Below, one piece after another: positions 1 through 9,885 of a stretch of 64,000 nt of DNA. Both the position numbers and the translations under genes were made by a program. The DNA lies in assembly GCF_036884655.1 (NCBI RefSeq), contig NC_088331.1:19802001-19866000 (forward strand), read 5' to 3'. Under the pieces are notes generated by a model, which was not told the origin of the DNA, did not search any database, and worked only from the letters and a program-made list of their open reading frames with translations. Source of the DNA: Musa acuminata AAA Group (lineage: Eukaryota; Streptophyta; Magnoliopsida; Zingiberales; Musaceae). How positions within the stretch are numbered: position 1 is the first letter of the stretch; every line of letters begins with the position of its first letter.

Positions 1-164
1 TTCCGTCGAACTCTCGAACTCACAACGTGATCATTGTCTTGACTCCGGCGCAACTCCTGTTGCATGTCTTACTTTCATCGTAGTTAATCCTGCACACTTA
101 TCTCAATATATAGATTGGATAACAAATGACAATTGACTTCATCATCAAAATCTGAGATTCAACA
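1..164 (-). repeat. Element A 3' LTR, first 164 bases only
   Basis: The right edge, TTCAACA on the plus strand, is the complement of the family LTR start TGTTGAA. The block matches positions about 7583-7746 with about nine differences. The rest of the LTR is cut off by the window edge. Confidence 0.9.
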
Positions 165-180
165 ATCTCCCCCTTTTTTA
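165..180 (-). other. Polypurine tract of element A
   Basis: On the minus strand this is a run of A and G (AAAAAAGGGGGAGAT) immediately before the 3' LTR. That is the expected site for priming plus-strand DNA synthesis. The same tract sits at the same place in C, D, H, J and K. Confidence 0.85.
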
Positions 181-1347
181 TGTTGACAATCAATTGATAA
201 TGGAGTTAACCTTAACTCCCCCTATCTATATGCCATACTTGAGATAAGTCTTTCTTGAATTCAAAACCTTTGAATTCAAGAGACATATTGACAAGTTAAA
301 ATCATTTAAACTTATCAATACTCCCATCATGATTCCCATCATGATGTATCTCATTGAAGATGATGTTAAGGCTTGACATTCATTTTCAAATTTTATATTA
401 CAAGTTTGAATGATGGTAATAGTAGCGATTTACCATATTATAAGATATCAACATGTAAATCTGCGAAGTAAGATTTTGATATCATTACATGATGCACACA
501 TTTCAAATGTTTTAGCAATTATTGCATTTTATCACATGGTAAGATATCAATACATAAAATTACGATGCAAGTTTTTTGTTTGATATCTTGACCTGATAAA
601 ACAAGGCATAATGGAAATTATAGCAATCATAGCATCTCTTGGTGTTGCAAGCATGGCATTAATACTCATATATTTCTCCCCCTTTGTCATCAACAAAAAG
701 CATGGTAATTGTGATACCAGGAGAACAATATAAGCAAATTTTAAGCATCAGTGTGATAATTGTTCATGCCTTTGCTCGGTTCATGTTATTTTCCAATAGT
801 AAGTAATAGGAAATCAATTATACAAGCATGATATGTAGATCACTTTGAATATTTCTTCCTTTTTATTTGTTATAATCTTTTTGCATGAAAGAGGAAGGTC
901 ATTTGTGATACCAGCTATTTGTGAGTTTACTTTGAGTGAAGTTAAAACCGATGAGAGATTAAATCATGCTTCAGGTATCAAGATATGTGTGAGAAACAAC
1001 TCTTTGCAAGTAAAAACACAATCATCCATATTTCAAGATGGAATTTATAAGCAGGAATCATTTCATCAAATCCATTTCAGAAAAATATTTTTCACATATA
1101 AGTGTATGAGAAAATCTGATTTTTAGGATACCAATTGTTAAGCGAATCCAAACATGAAATGAACACTTTCATGCATTCGGACAAGACTATGCTACAGATT
1201 TTCAAATACAATCATGAAGACAAAACATGCTTATTGTTATGGAAATTTTTGTATTCAACACATAATTTCCAATATGTTATTTAGGCATGTAATGACAATC
1301 AAGTGATTTGATCATTCAATAAAGTCCGAAAAATAATTTTAACTAGT
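181..1347 (-). other. Element A 3' noncoding region
   Basis: This AT-rich stretch lies between the RNase H stop and the polypurine tract. I see no convincing gene in it; a 93-codon plus-strand ORF at 845-1126 looks like chance. A second purine tract (GACAAAGGGGGAGAA on the minus strand) lies at 674-688. Parts of it, such as the ATATCTTACCATGTGAT motif, recur in the 3' region of element H near 41830, which links the two elements. Its first 200 bases after pol (1140-1335) recur in D near 19700-19800. Confidence 0.7.
674..688 (-). other. Additional upstream polypurine tract (mPPT-like)
   Basis: GACAAAGGGGGAGAA on the minus strand, about 500 bases before the LTR-adjacent tract. Multiple polypurine tracts are a described hallmark of Sireviruses. 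The motif recurs in H, J, K, C and D. Confidence 0.7.
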
Positions 1348-2706
1348 TTATGTATTCGGACACATCAACATTCCTAATTCTCTTCTTATGAAATCAAATT
1401 GTTCTTCACTTAGAGGTTTTGTAAAAATATCAGCTAGTTGATGTTTAGTATCAATGAACTCTATGATTACATCATGACTAGTAACATGATCTCGTATAAA
1501 GTGATGTCTAATATCAATATGTTTTGTTCTTGAGTGTTGTATAGGATTCTTTGTTAGGCATATTGCACTTGTGTTATCACATTTAATGAGAATATTTTTA
1601 AGATGAACTTTATAATCTTCTAAGGTGTTTTTCATCCATACAACTTGTGCACAGCATGCACTTGCTGCAATATATTCGGCTTCGGTTGTTGATAGTGCAA
1701 CCGAGTTTTGTTTCTTAAATGACCAAGAAACAAGGGCATGTCCTAAAAATTGACATGTTCCTGATGTGCTTTTTCTATCTAGTCTACAACCAGCAAAGTC
1801 CACATCAGCATAAGCAATTAACTCAAGATTCTCTAATTTTGGGTACCATAATCCTAGATTTGTGGTACCATTAAGATATCTAAGTATTCTTTTAACTGTT
1901 TTGAGATGAGATAGCTTAGGGTTTGATTGAAATCTAGCACAAAGTCCTACACTGAACATGATATCTGGTCTAGTTGCAGTGAGGTAAAGTAAACTTCCTA
2001 TCATACCCCTATAAGTTTTTTGATCGAAACTTTCTCCACTTTCATCAATTTCTAACTTAGTGGAGGTGCTCATAGGAGTGTTAATAGCTTTTGAGTTATT
2101 CATATTAAACTTTTTCAACAAATTCATAGCAGATTTAGTTTGACTAATAAAGATGCCATTACTTAGTTGTTTGAATTGTAAGCCTAAGAAGAATGTTAAT
2201 TCTCCCATTAAACTCATTTCGAATTCAAGACTCATAGTTTTAGCAAAAGATTCACAAAGAGATTCATTCGTAGAACCAAAGATAATATCATCAACATAAA
2301 TCTGAACAATGAGAAAATTATTTTCAAAATTCTTGATGAACAATGTAGTATCAACCTTGCCTTTTGTGAAATTATTTTCAATAAGAAAAGAACTAAGTCT
2401 CTCATACCAAGCCCTCGGAGCTTGTTTTAAACCATAGAGAGCTTTAGTTAATCTAAACACATGATTAGGGAGGCTATTATTTTCAAATCCAGGAGGTTGT
2501 TCAACATAGACTTCTTCGGAAATAAAGTCATTAAGAAAAGCGCTTTTAACATCCATTTGAAACAACTTAAAATTATTACTACTAGCATAGGCAAGGAGCA
2601 TCCTTATGGCTTCTAATCGAGCCACAGGAGCGAAGGTTTCTTTGTAATCGATACCTTCTTCTTGGTTGAAACCTTTGGCCACTAATCTAGCCTTGTTTCT
2701 AACCAC
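1348..2706 (-). CDS. Element A reverse transcriptase and RNase H (452 codons, open)
   Basis: This is the C-terminal half of the copia polyprotein. It copies the element RNA into DNA inside cytoplasmic particles and degrades the RNA template. The fingers and palm read [14 protein letters not shown] and [11 protein letters not shown], and the catalytic box is YVDD within [13 protein letters not shown]. The RNase H part carries [23 protein letters not shown] and the C-terminal [15 protein letters not shown]. The ORF starts at an internal Met after a Trp-to-stop change (TGG to TGA) near 2739. In an intact copy it would be continuous with the integrase ORF to its right. No other stop is seen, so the catalytic part looks intact. 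Confidence 0.92.
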   Translation of the reverse strand: MVRNKARLVAKGFNQEEGIDYKETFAPVARLEAIRMLLAYASSNNFKLFQMDVKSAFLNDFISEEVYVEQPPGFENNSLPNHVFRLTKALYGLKQAPRAWYERLSSFLIENNFTKGKVDTTLFIKNFENNFLIVQIYVDDIIFGSTNESLCESFAKTMSLEFEMSLMGELTFFLGLQFKQLSNGIFISQTKSAMNLLKKFNMNNSKAINTPMSTSTKLEIDESGESFDQKTYRGMIGSLLYLTATRPDIMFSVGLCARFQSNPKLSHLKTVKRILRYLNGTTNLGLWYPKLENLELIAYADVDFAGCRLDRKSTSGTCQFLGHALVSWSFKKQNSVALSTTEAEYIAASACCAQVVWMKNTLEDYKVHLKNILIKCDNTSAICLTKNPIQHSRTKHIDIRHHFIRDHVTSHDVIIEFIDTKHQLADIFTKPLSEEQFDFIRRELGMLMCPNT

Positions 2707-2739
2707 GATACCATATTCATCTTGCTTGTTTCTAAAAAC

Positions 2740-3795
2740 TCATTTAGTACCAATAACTAAATGGTCATTTGGCCTAGGAACAAACTTCCACACCTCATTT
2801 CTCTCAAATTGATTTAATTCATCTTGCATTGCGATAATCCATGAATCATCTTTCATGGCTTCGTCAACACATTTGGGTTCAATTTGGGAGAGAAAAGCGA
2901 CGTTGGAACAAAAATTTTTAAGAGAAGAACATGTTTGAACCCCCTTTGATGTGTCTCCTAAGATTAGCTCCTTAGGATGAGCATCTACATACTTCCAATC
3001 CTTGGGTAAGGATGTTTCGGAAGTGGATGCATCCAAGTTGCTAGTTGGAGACGGGGTTTCATTTAAATTCAAGGAATCAAAATTAACATCATTATCAAAA
3101 TCGTTTTTCCTGATTTCGGAAATCTCATCGAAGACAACATGAATGGATTCTTCAATAATTAAAGTTCTTTTATTGAAGATATGAAAAGCTTTAGAAACCG
3201 AAGAATAACAAAGAAAGATTCCTTCAACGGATTTAGCATCAAATTTTCCTAAGTTATCTTTTTCATTCAAGATAAAATACTTACACCCAAAGACTTTAAA
3301 ATATGAAACATTGGGTTTTTTGTTGTTCCATAACTCATAGGGAGTTTTGGTGAGTAAGGGTCTTACTAGAACTCTATTCAAAATATAGCATGTAGTATTT
3401 ACGGCTTCGGCAAAAAAATATTTGGGTAGGCTATGTTCATTCAACATGGTTCTTGCCATTTCTTGTAGATTTCGATTTTTTCTTTCTACTACTCCATTTT
3501 GTTGAGGATTTCTAGGAGTAGAGAAATTATGGTTGTATCCATTGAGTTCACAAAATTCTTGGAAATCATGGTTTTGAAATTCACCACCATGATCACTTCT
3601 AATTGACGAAATCATAGAACCCTTCTCATTTTGAACAAGTTTACAAAACTTGGTAAAATATCTAAAGCATTCATTTTTCTGTTTTAAGAAGTAAGTCCAT
3701 GTGTATCTGCTATAGTCATCCACAATGACGAAGGTGTATTTGCTACCTCCTAGGCTTGATGTAGAGATTGGTCCGAACAAATCCATATGGATCAA
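2740..3795 (-). CDS. Element A integrase core and pol linker (351 codons)
   Basis: This is the DDE integrase catalytic core, which inserts element DNA into the chromosome. The three acidic positions are visible: Asp in HMDLFGPI, Asp in SIRSDHGGEF and Glu in NGVVERKNRNLQ. The downstream linker (YELWNNKKPNVSYFKVFGCK, then an acidic stretch) leads into RT. The ORF begins at the first Met after a stop codon between the zinc-binding and core domains near 3860. It ends where TGG has become TGA at the start of RT. Apart from those two nonsense changes it reads through. Confidence 0.9.
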   Translation of the reverse strand: MIHMDLFGPISTSSLGGSKYTFVIVDDYSRYTWTYFLKQKNECFRYFTKFCKLVQNEKGSMISSIRSDHGGEFQNHDFQEFCELNGYNHNFSTPRNPQQNGVVERKNRNLQEMARTMLNEHSLPKYFFAEAVNTTCYILNRVLVRPLLTKTPYELWNNKKPNVSYFKVFGCKYFILNEKDNLGKFDAKSVEGIFLCYSSVSKAFHIFNKRTLIIEESIHVVFDEISEIRKNDFDNDVNFDSLNLNETPSPTSNLDASTSETSLPKDWKYVDAHPKELILGDTSKGVQTCSSLKNFCSNVAFLSQIEPKCVDEAMKDDSWIIAMQDELNQFERNEVWKFVPRPNDHLVIGTK

Positions 3796-3861
3796 TTGTA
3801 AGGGCCTAGAGGTGCTTATTTGATTCTTAGATTTGAAACTGCCCTTAATTTGTTTACCTAA

Positions 3862-4335
3862 TTAGCAAGCATCACATACATTATCTTTGATGAACTTGAT
3901 ATGAGGAATACCTCTTACAAGTTCTTTAGATGATATTTGAGTGATTAGTTTCATGCTAGCATGACCTAATCTTCTATGCCATAGCCAAGCATCCTCGTTC
4001 AAAATCGAAAAACACATTTCATTACACAAATCATTGATGTCAATAGTGTATACATTATTTTGTCTTAATGCAATCATAGACGTGTTTTTGTATGGTTTTT
4101 CAATGATGCGAGCATTAGACTCGAATCTGACAATATATCCTTTATCACATAATTGACTAATGCTCAAGAGGTTATGTTTTAAACCATCAACTAATAAAAC
4201 ATCTTCGATAAAGAAGTTAGATTTATTACCTATGGTTCCTTTGCCAATGATTTTACCCTTGTTGTTGTCTCCGAATGTGACATAGACTTCATCTATGCTA
4301 GTGAGCTTAGAGAATTGAGATGGATCTCCGGTCAT
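3862..4335 (-). CDS. Element A protease tail and GAG-pre-integrase zinc domain (157 codons)
   Basis: The aspartic protease active site (LDSGCS, with the DSG triad) lies just upstream of the annotated Met in the same frame. The ORF continues with SISQLCDKGYIVRFES and the His-rich pre-integrase/HHCC segment WLWHRRLGHASMKLI. It ends at VCDAC, where a Gln codon has become TAA; integrase continues in frame beyond it. The upstream frame also contains the TAG at 4399-4401 that separates gag from pol in this family. Confidence 0.85.
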   Translation of the reverse strand: MTGDPSQFSKLTSIDEVYVTFGDNNKGKIIGKGTIGNKSNFFIEDVLLVDGLKHNLLSISQLCDKGYIVRFESNARIIEKPYKNTSMIALRQNNVYTIDINDLCNEMCFSILNEDAWLWHRRLGHASMKLITQISSKELVRGIPHIKFIKDNVCDAC

Positions 4336-5981
4336 ATGCCTTGAGCATCCACTATCAAGGTACCATCTCTTGCTCCTAGCTTGCGATGGTATATGTTTCT
4401 ACAAGAAAGGATGATTTTTAGGTACCCATTTGCTTTTGGGTGCCTCAAAATAGATCTACATTGTTTATCATGTTGCATAGAATTTATCATGGTTCCTTTA
4501 GGAACCCAAATTAATTTGTTTGGACTAATTTTCTTGAATGGACAATAATGTGTTTTGTTTCCAAGTTTGCAACAAAAGTTGCATTTGCTTTGGTGTCGAA
4601 CATGTAGGATGGGGCCTTTTATGAAGGTGGTTGGATTTTGGTGAGGACTTCTCACAAATCCGATTCCACTTCTTTTGGGAACGTGACCCTTGTTTGCAAG
4701 GATCATGTTCAATGACTTGCTACCAACCTCGAATTTCTTCAAGGTGTCCTTATGTAGCAAGTTTTCCATTTGGAGAGTTTCTAGATCATGGCATTTTATG
4801 CATGAACTTAAACTATCATGATATTCAGTTTTTAACTTATCAAAATTACAAGTAAGACTATTGTGCTCATTTTTTAGAAATTTGTATTTTCTACTAATAA
4901 TCTTGCATTCATCGAATAAATCATGGAAGGCATTTAATAATTCATCAAATGATAAATCTGCATCTATTAAATTTGTTACCTCCTCTTCGATTGCCATTAA
5001 GGCGTAATGAGCAACTTGCTCGGTGTTGGACTCCTCTTCTTCGGACGCGCTCGAGTCATCCCACGTTGCTTTGAGCGCCTTCTTCTTTGATGTTCTCTTT
5101 TTGACTTCGGGACAATCACTCTTGTAGTGTCCCGGCTTTTTGCACTCATAGCAAATAACTTGATCCTTCTTGGGTTCAAGTTTATTTTTTGTGTCATTCT
5201 TAAACTTGTTTCTTTTAATAAATTTTTTAAATTTTTTTGTTAGAAGTGCCAAGTCATCGTCATAGTCCTCATCACTTGAGTTTTCTCTCAAGTGGTCTTC
5301 TGAAATTTTAAGTGCTATATCCTTCCTGTTCTTTGGAAGGATGTCTTCTTGCTCTTCATGAGCTTTGCAAGTCATCTTGTAGGTCATTAATGACCCGATT
5401 AGTTCTTCAAGAGGGAAGTTGTTCAGATCTTTCGCCTCTTGAATAGCAGTGACTTTAGGATCCCAACTCTTAGGAAGGGATCTTAGAATCTTATTTACGA
5501 GCTCAAAATCCGAAAAACTTTTTTCGAGTCCTTTTAGACCGTTGACGACATCCGTGAAATGGGTAAACATGTCGCCAATAGTCTCACTCGGTTTCATCCG
5601 GAAAAGTTCGAAAGAGTGTAACAAAAGATTGATTTTTGACTCTTTCACTCTACTTGTGTCTTCGTGAGTCACTTCGAGTGTGTGCCAAATATCAAATGCG
5701 GTTTCACAAACCGAAACACGGTTGAACTCGTTTTTATCAAGCGCACAAAATAAGGCATTCATAGCCTTTGTATTAAGAGCGAAAACCTTCTTCTCCAATT
5801 CATTCCAATCGATCATTAGAAGAGAAGACTTCGAAAATCCATTTTCGACAAGATTCCAAAGTTCAAAATCCATAGAAATAAGAAAGATCCTCATTCGGGT
5901 CTTCCAATAGGTGTAGTCCGTCCCATTGAATATGGGTGGACGTGTAATAGAATGGCCCTCTTGGTTTTCAGCGTATGCCAT
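4332..5981 (-). CDS. Element A gag (549 codons, frameshifted at its end)
   Basis: This is the structural protein that packages the RNA. The UBN2/copia gag fold spans about residues 20-205. A first CCHC knuckle (CYECKKPGHYKSDC) lies at 277-290. An acidic Ser-rich stretch is followed by a coiled-coil-prone region at about 345-420, then a second knuckle-like motif at 467-480 whose His is Asn here. The start MAYAENQEGHS follows the leader directly and matches H. A one-base deletion near 4450 shifts the last roughly 40 codons out of frame, so they overrun the usual stop into the protease region; the protein would normally end at about 525 residues. It is closely similar to the gag of H (38302). 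Confidence 0.92.
   Translation of the reverse strand: MAYAENQEGHSITRPPIFNGTDYTYWKTRMRIFLISMDFELWNLVENGFSKSSLLMIDWNELEKKVFALNTKAMNALFCALDKNEFNRVSVCETAFDIWHTLEVTHEDTSRVKESKINLLLHSFELFRMKPSETIGDMFTHFTDVVNGLKGLEKSFSDFELVNKILRSLPKSWDPKVTAIQEAKDLNNFPLEELIGSLMTYKMTCKAHEEQEDILPKNRKDIALKISEDHLRENSSDEDYDDDLALLTKKFKKFIKRNKFKNDTKNKLEPKKDQVICYECKKPGHYKSDCPEVKKRTSKKKALKATWDDSSASEEEESNTEQVAHYALMAIEEEVTNLIDADLSFDELLNAFHDLFDECKIISRKYKFLKNEHNSLTCNFDKLKTEYHDSLSSCIKCHDLETLQMENLLHKDTLKKFEVGSKSLNMILANKGHVPKRSGIGFVRSPHQNPTTFIKGPILHVRHQSKCNFCCKLGNKTHYCPFKKISPNKLIWVPKGTMINSMQHDKQCRSILRHPKANGYLKIILSCRNIYHRKLGARDGTLIVDAQGI
4399..4401 (-). other. Conserved in-frame TAG between gag and pol (element A)
   Basis: On the minus strand the gag frame, before its local frameshift, reads Pro-Phe-Leu-TAG-Lys-His. 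It then continues in the same frame to the protease site LDSGCS about 16 codons later. The same stop is at 9883-9885 in B and 53276-53278 in K, and H has TAA at 39883-39885. Confidence 0.75.
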
Positions 5982-6025
5982 CTCTCTTGGGTTTTAATCC
6001 GTTTGAGAGTTAACCCTGCTTTGAC
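5982..6025 (-). other. Element A leader with destroyed primer-binding site
   Basis: Intact relatives have the LTR end GATCCTAACA followed by ATTGGTATCAGAGC. Here the LTR stops at CACTGCACTAA and joins GTCAAAGCAGGGTT. About 45 bases, including the C-rich LTR end and most of the tRNA-Met primer site, are missing. Confidence 0.75.
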
Positions 6026-7746
6026 TTAGTGCAGTGAAAATCTTTCGACGATAGAAAAACGTTCGAATGATAAAAATGATTTCGGTGTGAAAGCCGATTC
6101 TAAGATTACTTTAACTTAAGATCAAGCGAGATGACGTTAAAGTCAATCTATGAAAGCAGTTTGCAGTTATGATGAAAACTAGAATATAAGCGCAAACTGA
6201 AATATGACGTTCGTACGAAGAAACTGATTTACGTCTAAATGCTGATTCGTAAATCACTTGATTAGGCGAGATGCAGCTTAAGCAAGGATATAAAGGCAGT
6301 TTGCAGTTAAGATAGAAATCAAAACGTAAACACAAACTGAAATATGATGATCGTACGAAAAAACAGAGTTACGTCTAAACGCTGATTCAGAAAGTGCAAA
6401 GCTTGAAACCCGATCGTATATGCTCAAAAAGCAGTAAGCTTTAGAGGAGGTTGGTAGTAAAGATAATATGCTCAAAGTAAATGTAAACCGAGATTTAGAG
6501 TGGTTCGGTCAATCTTGACCTACTCCACTTTTGGCTTCCTCCACCAATGAGGTCACCGACGTCAACTAGAGGCCTTCCTTCAATAGGTGAAGGCCAACCA
6601 CCCTTTTACAGTTTCACTCCTTTTGACGGGCTTAGGAGACAACCCTTATAGAATTTTCTCTTCTCTCTTTACAGCTCAGAACTTGGAAGAAAAGAGGGAG
6701 AAGAACTTTTGGCCTTTACAACAATTTTGAGCTCTAAAAAACACAGAATAAGATCAAGAATTCGGTGTGTATTCTATTGCCTTTCAGTGCTAAATGGGTG
6801 GGGTATTTATAGGCCCCAACCTAGTTCAAATTTGGAGCTCAAAACTGTCAATTCCCGTAATTCCGGGATCAGGCGGTTGCACCTCCTGACTGGAGCGGTT
6901 GCACCGCCTGACAGAGCTCGAAGACCGAGCCTCTGGGCGGTGCCACCTCCTGTCAGGGGCGGTTGCAACTCCTGCCAGAGCTCGAAGACCGAGCTTAGGC
7001 GGTGCAACCTCCTGACTGAGGCGGTTGCACCACTCAGCCAGTGCTCGGAGACCGAGCCCAGGCGGTGCCACCTCCTGTCAGGGGAGGTTGCACCGCCCAG
7101 TCTCGCTCGGAGACTGAGCCCAAGCGGTGCCACCGCCTGGCTGGAGCGGTTGCACCTCCCAGTCTCGCTCGGAGACTGAGCCCAGGCGGTGCAACCTCCT
7201 GCCTTGGGCGGTTCAACCGCCTGGCAGAAATCAGGGTCCGAATGGGTTGATCCATTCGGCCCAATTTGGGTTTTTCAAGGGCCCAATTGACCCAAGATTT
7301 AGTTAATGGGATCACCTCCCATTTCCAACTTAATCATTGTACTAACTACGATATTTCTTTAGACATTTACTGCAACTTGCTCCGGTGCGTCAATCGCTTC
7401 TTCCAGCGAGCTTCCGGCGAACTTCCGTCGATCATTCGATGAACCCTCGGTGATGCTCCTGCGGACTTCCGGCAAACTCCTGGACTTGCGACAATCCACT
7501 TGGCGAGTTCCGACGAGCTTCTTTGGCAAGCTCATGGACTTCTCATATTTGTTCCCGTAGAAACTCCGACGACTGTCCGAACTTCCGTCGAACTCTCGAA
7601 CTCCTAACGTGATCATTGTCTTGACTCCGGCGCAACTCCTACTGCATATCTTACTTTCATCGTAGTTAATCCTGCACACTTATCTCAACATATAGATTAG
7701 ATAACAAATGACAATTGACTTCATCTTCAAAATCCGAGATTCAACA
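6026..7746 (-). repeat. Element A 5' LTR (about 1.72 kb, 3' end deleted)
   Basis: It starts (right edge, minus strand) with TGTTGAATC and contains a U3 with many copies of a GC-rich GGCGGTTGCACC-type motif at about 6870-7230. The TATA box is at 6804-6811. The conserved downstream block around 6480-6660 (GAGGTCACCGACGTC on the plus strand) is shared by all family LTRs. Overlapping ORFs within the GC-rich repeats are composition artefacts. Confidence 0.88.
6804..6811 (-). promoter_or_regulatory. LTR TATA box, element A
   Basis: TATAAATA on the minus strand in the context GGCCTATAAATACCCC, identical in placement to the TATA box of every other family LTR in the window. It lies just downstream of the GC-rich repeat cluster and would drive the element transcript. 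Confidence 0.65.
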
Positions 7747-8273
7747 AAAACCTCATCCTTTTTTGCATGAAAGGGCACGAAAGTATTGGCTTAATCATAA
7801 ATTCTTGAGTTATCAAAGTGTTGTAAAAGTTAGAATTCTCCTCCTTCATCTCTTAGCCTTGTAACCATCCAAGAAAGAGGAGTGAGACTTGTAAGGGTTG
7901 TCTCCTAAACCCAGAAAAAGGAGAAAGTGCTGTAAAGAGGTGTTCGGTCTTCACCTATTGAAGGAAGGCCTTTAGTGGACACCGGTGACCTCATCGGAGA
8001 GGAATCTGAAAGTGGATGTAGGTCACCTTGACCGAACCACTCTAAATTCTGGTTTGTTTTTCATTTATGCAATTTACTTTACTACAAACCTCCTTAATCT
8101 TCTCTTGCACTTTTATGAAATCTTTCAAATTCAACTTCTCTCCAAAACAGATTGAATCGAAACCATTTTCATCGAAATTGGTTTTAAATGAAACGAACAT
8201 TTTTTTTAAATCTCGAAAGTTTTCCATTATACTAATTCACCCCCACCTCTTAGTGGCGTTCTTGATCCTATCA
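7747..8273 (+). repeat. 3' part of element B 5' LTR
   Basis: It carries the family R/U5 landmarks: the block GTCTCCTAAACCCAGAAAAAG, CACCGGTGACCTCATCGG, GACCGAACCACTCTAAA, the C-rich CACCCCCACCTCTTAGTG and the end GATCCTATCA (family consensus GATCCTAACA). The upstream U3 is missing. Confidence 0.85.
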
Positions 8274-8290
8274 ATTGGTATCAAAAAGAC
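8274..8290 (+). other. Decayed tRNA-Met primer-binding site, element B
   Basis: ATTGGTATCAAAAAGAC directly after the LTR end, compared with ATTGGTATCAGAGC in intact relatives. The first ten bases are conserved and the rest has mutated. Confidence 0.7.
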
Positions 8291-8323
8291 GTTCACTCTC
8301 ATTTGGTTTTAAACCCAAGAGAG

Positions 8324-9885
8324 ATGGCATTTGCTGGCAACCTAGAGAGTCATTCAATTACACGTCCGCCCATGTTCAATGGGACGGATTACACATATTG
8401 GAAGACTAGAATGAGGATCTTCCTAATTTCAATGGATTTCGAATTATGAAATATTGTAGAAAATGGATTTCAAAAGTCTTCTCTTCCAATGAATGATTGG
8501 AATGAATTAGAGAAGAAGACTTTCGCTTTAAACGCAAAGACTATGAATGCCTTGTTTTGTGCCTTAGATAAAAATGAGTTTAATCGTGTGTCCATTTGTG
8601 AAACGACATTTGATATTTGGCACACACTCAAAGTGACTCATGAAGGCACTAATAAAGTGAAGGAGTAAAAAATCAATCTTTTAGTGCATACTTATGAATC
8701 GTTTCGAATGAAACCGAGTGAGACCATTGGAGATATGTACACCCGATTTATAGATGTCGTCAATGGTCTAAAAGGACTTGATAAAAGTTTCTCGGATTTT
8801 GAGCTTATTAATAAAATTTTAAGATCCCTTCCAAAGACTTGGGACCCTAAAGTCATAGCCATTCAAGAGGCCAAAGATTTAAATAACTTTCCTCTTGAAG
8901 AACTAATCGAATCACTAATGACCTATGAGATGACTTATAAAAATAATCTTCCAAAGAACATGAAGGATATAACTCTAAGAACTCAAGAAGACCACTTGAA
9001 AGAAAATTCAAGTGATGAGGACTTTGATGAAGATTTGGCACTATTAACAAAAAGATTCAAAAAATTTATTAAAAAAAATTTTAAAAATGATACTAAAAAT
9101 AAAATTGAATCTAAGAAAGAACAAGTGATATGTTATGAATGCAAGAAGTTGGGACATTACAAGAGTAAATGTCCTTAATCAAAAAAGAGACAACCAAAGA
9201 AGAAGAAAGCTCTTAAAGCAACATGGGACGACTCAAGTTCATCTGAAGAAGAGGAGCTAACTAACACCAAGCAAGTTGCTCACTATGCACTAATGGCCAT
9301 TGGAGATGAGGTAACAAGTTTATTTGATGCAAATTTATCATTTGATGAACTTTTAAATGCTTTTCATGATTTATTTGATGAATGCAAGTCAATTAGTAAA
9401 AAATATAAATTGTTAAAAAATGAGCATGATTCTCTTGTTAGTGATTATGATAGATTAAAAGTTGAGCACAATGATAGTTTAGCTTCAAATGTGATGAACT
9501 AGAATTACTTCAAAAGGAAAACTTGCTACTTGAGAAAACCTTAAAAATATTTGAGGTTGGTAACAAATCCTTGAACATGATCCTTGCCAACAAGGGTCAC
9601 ATTCATAGAAAAGGCGGAATCAGATTTGTGAGTAGCTCTCACTAAAATCCAACCACCTTTGTTAAAAGCCCTACTTTACATGTTTCACCCCGAAAGAAAT
9701 GTAACTTTTGTTACAAATTTGGGCATGTATCTTATCATTGTCCATGTGAGAAATGTAATCCACACAAATTGATTTGGGTTCCTAAAAGAGCCTCAAATGA
9801 CTCAATGCAACATGATAAACTATGTAGATCGATTTTTTAGGCATCCAAGGTAAAATGGGTACCTAACAATCATCCTTTTTTATAG
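8324..9885 (+). pseudogene. Element B gag pseudogene
   Basis: It starts at ATG 8324 (MAFAGNLESHS) and is recognisable throughout as the family gag. Nonsense changes include TGG to TGA near 8447 and a Ser codon to TAA near 8666. The open pieces are 8684-9178 and 9293-9502. The knuckle CYECKKLGHYKSKC is intact but is followed at once by a stop. The second knuckle region (CNFCYKFGHVSYHC, near 9700) is still readable. It ends at TAG 9883-9885, the conserved gag/pol stop. Confidence 0.88.

Larger units (their letters stand above)
1..7746 (-). mobile_element. Element A: near-complete Sirevirus-like Ty1-copia retrotransposon
   Basis: Reading right to left, the order is 5' LTR, short leader, gag, protease, integrase, reverse transcriptase, RNase H, noncoding tail, polypurine tract and the start of the 3' LTR. 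This domain order (IN before RT) is Ty1-copia. Long LTRs, a two-knuckle gag and repeated polypurine tracts are Sirevirus traits known from the literature. Visible lesions are few: a frameshift at the end of gag, a nonsense codon before the integrase core, a Trp-to-stop just before RT, and loss of the LTR end plus primer site. About 164 bases of the 3' LTR are visible and differ from the 5' LTR at about 9 positions. The left end and TSD lie outside the window. Confidence 0.93.

Noticed and set aside
6709..7315. Overlapping ORFs of 70-156 codons on both strands in LTR repeats (similar sets at 12853-13156, 16535-16984, 36315-36810 and 43095-43590)
   Set aside because: They lie in GC-rich LTR repeats, run in several frames at once, are repetitive (for example APPGWGGCTS) and are not conserved in frame between LTRs.
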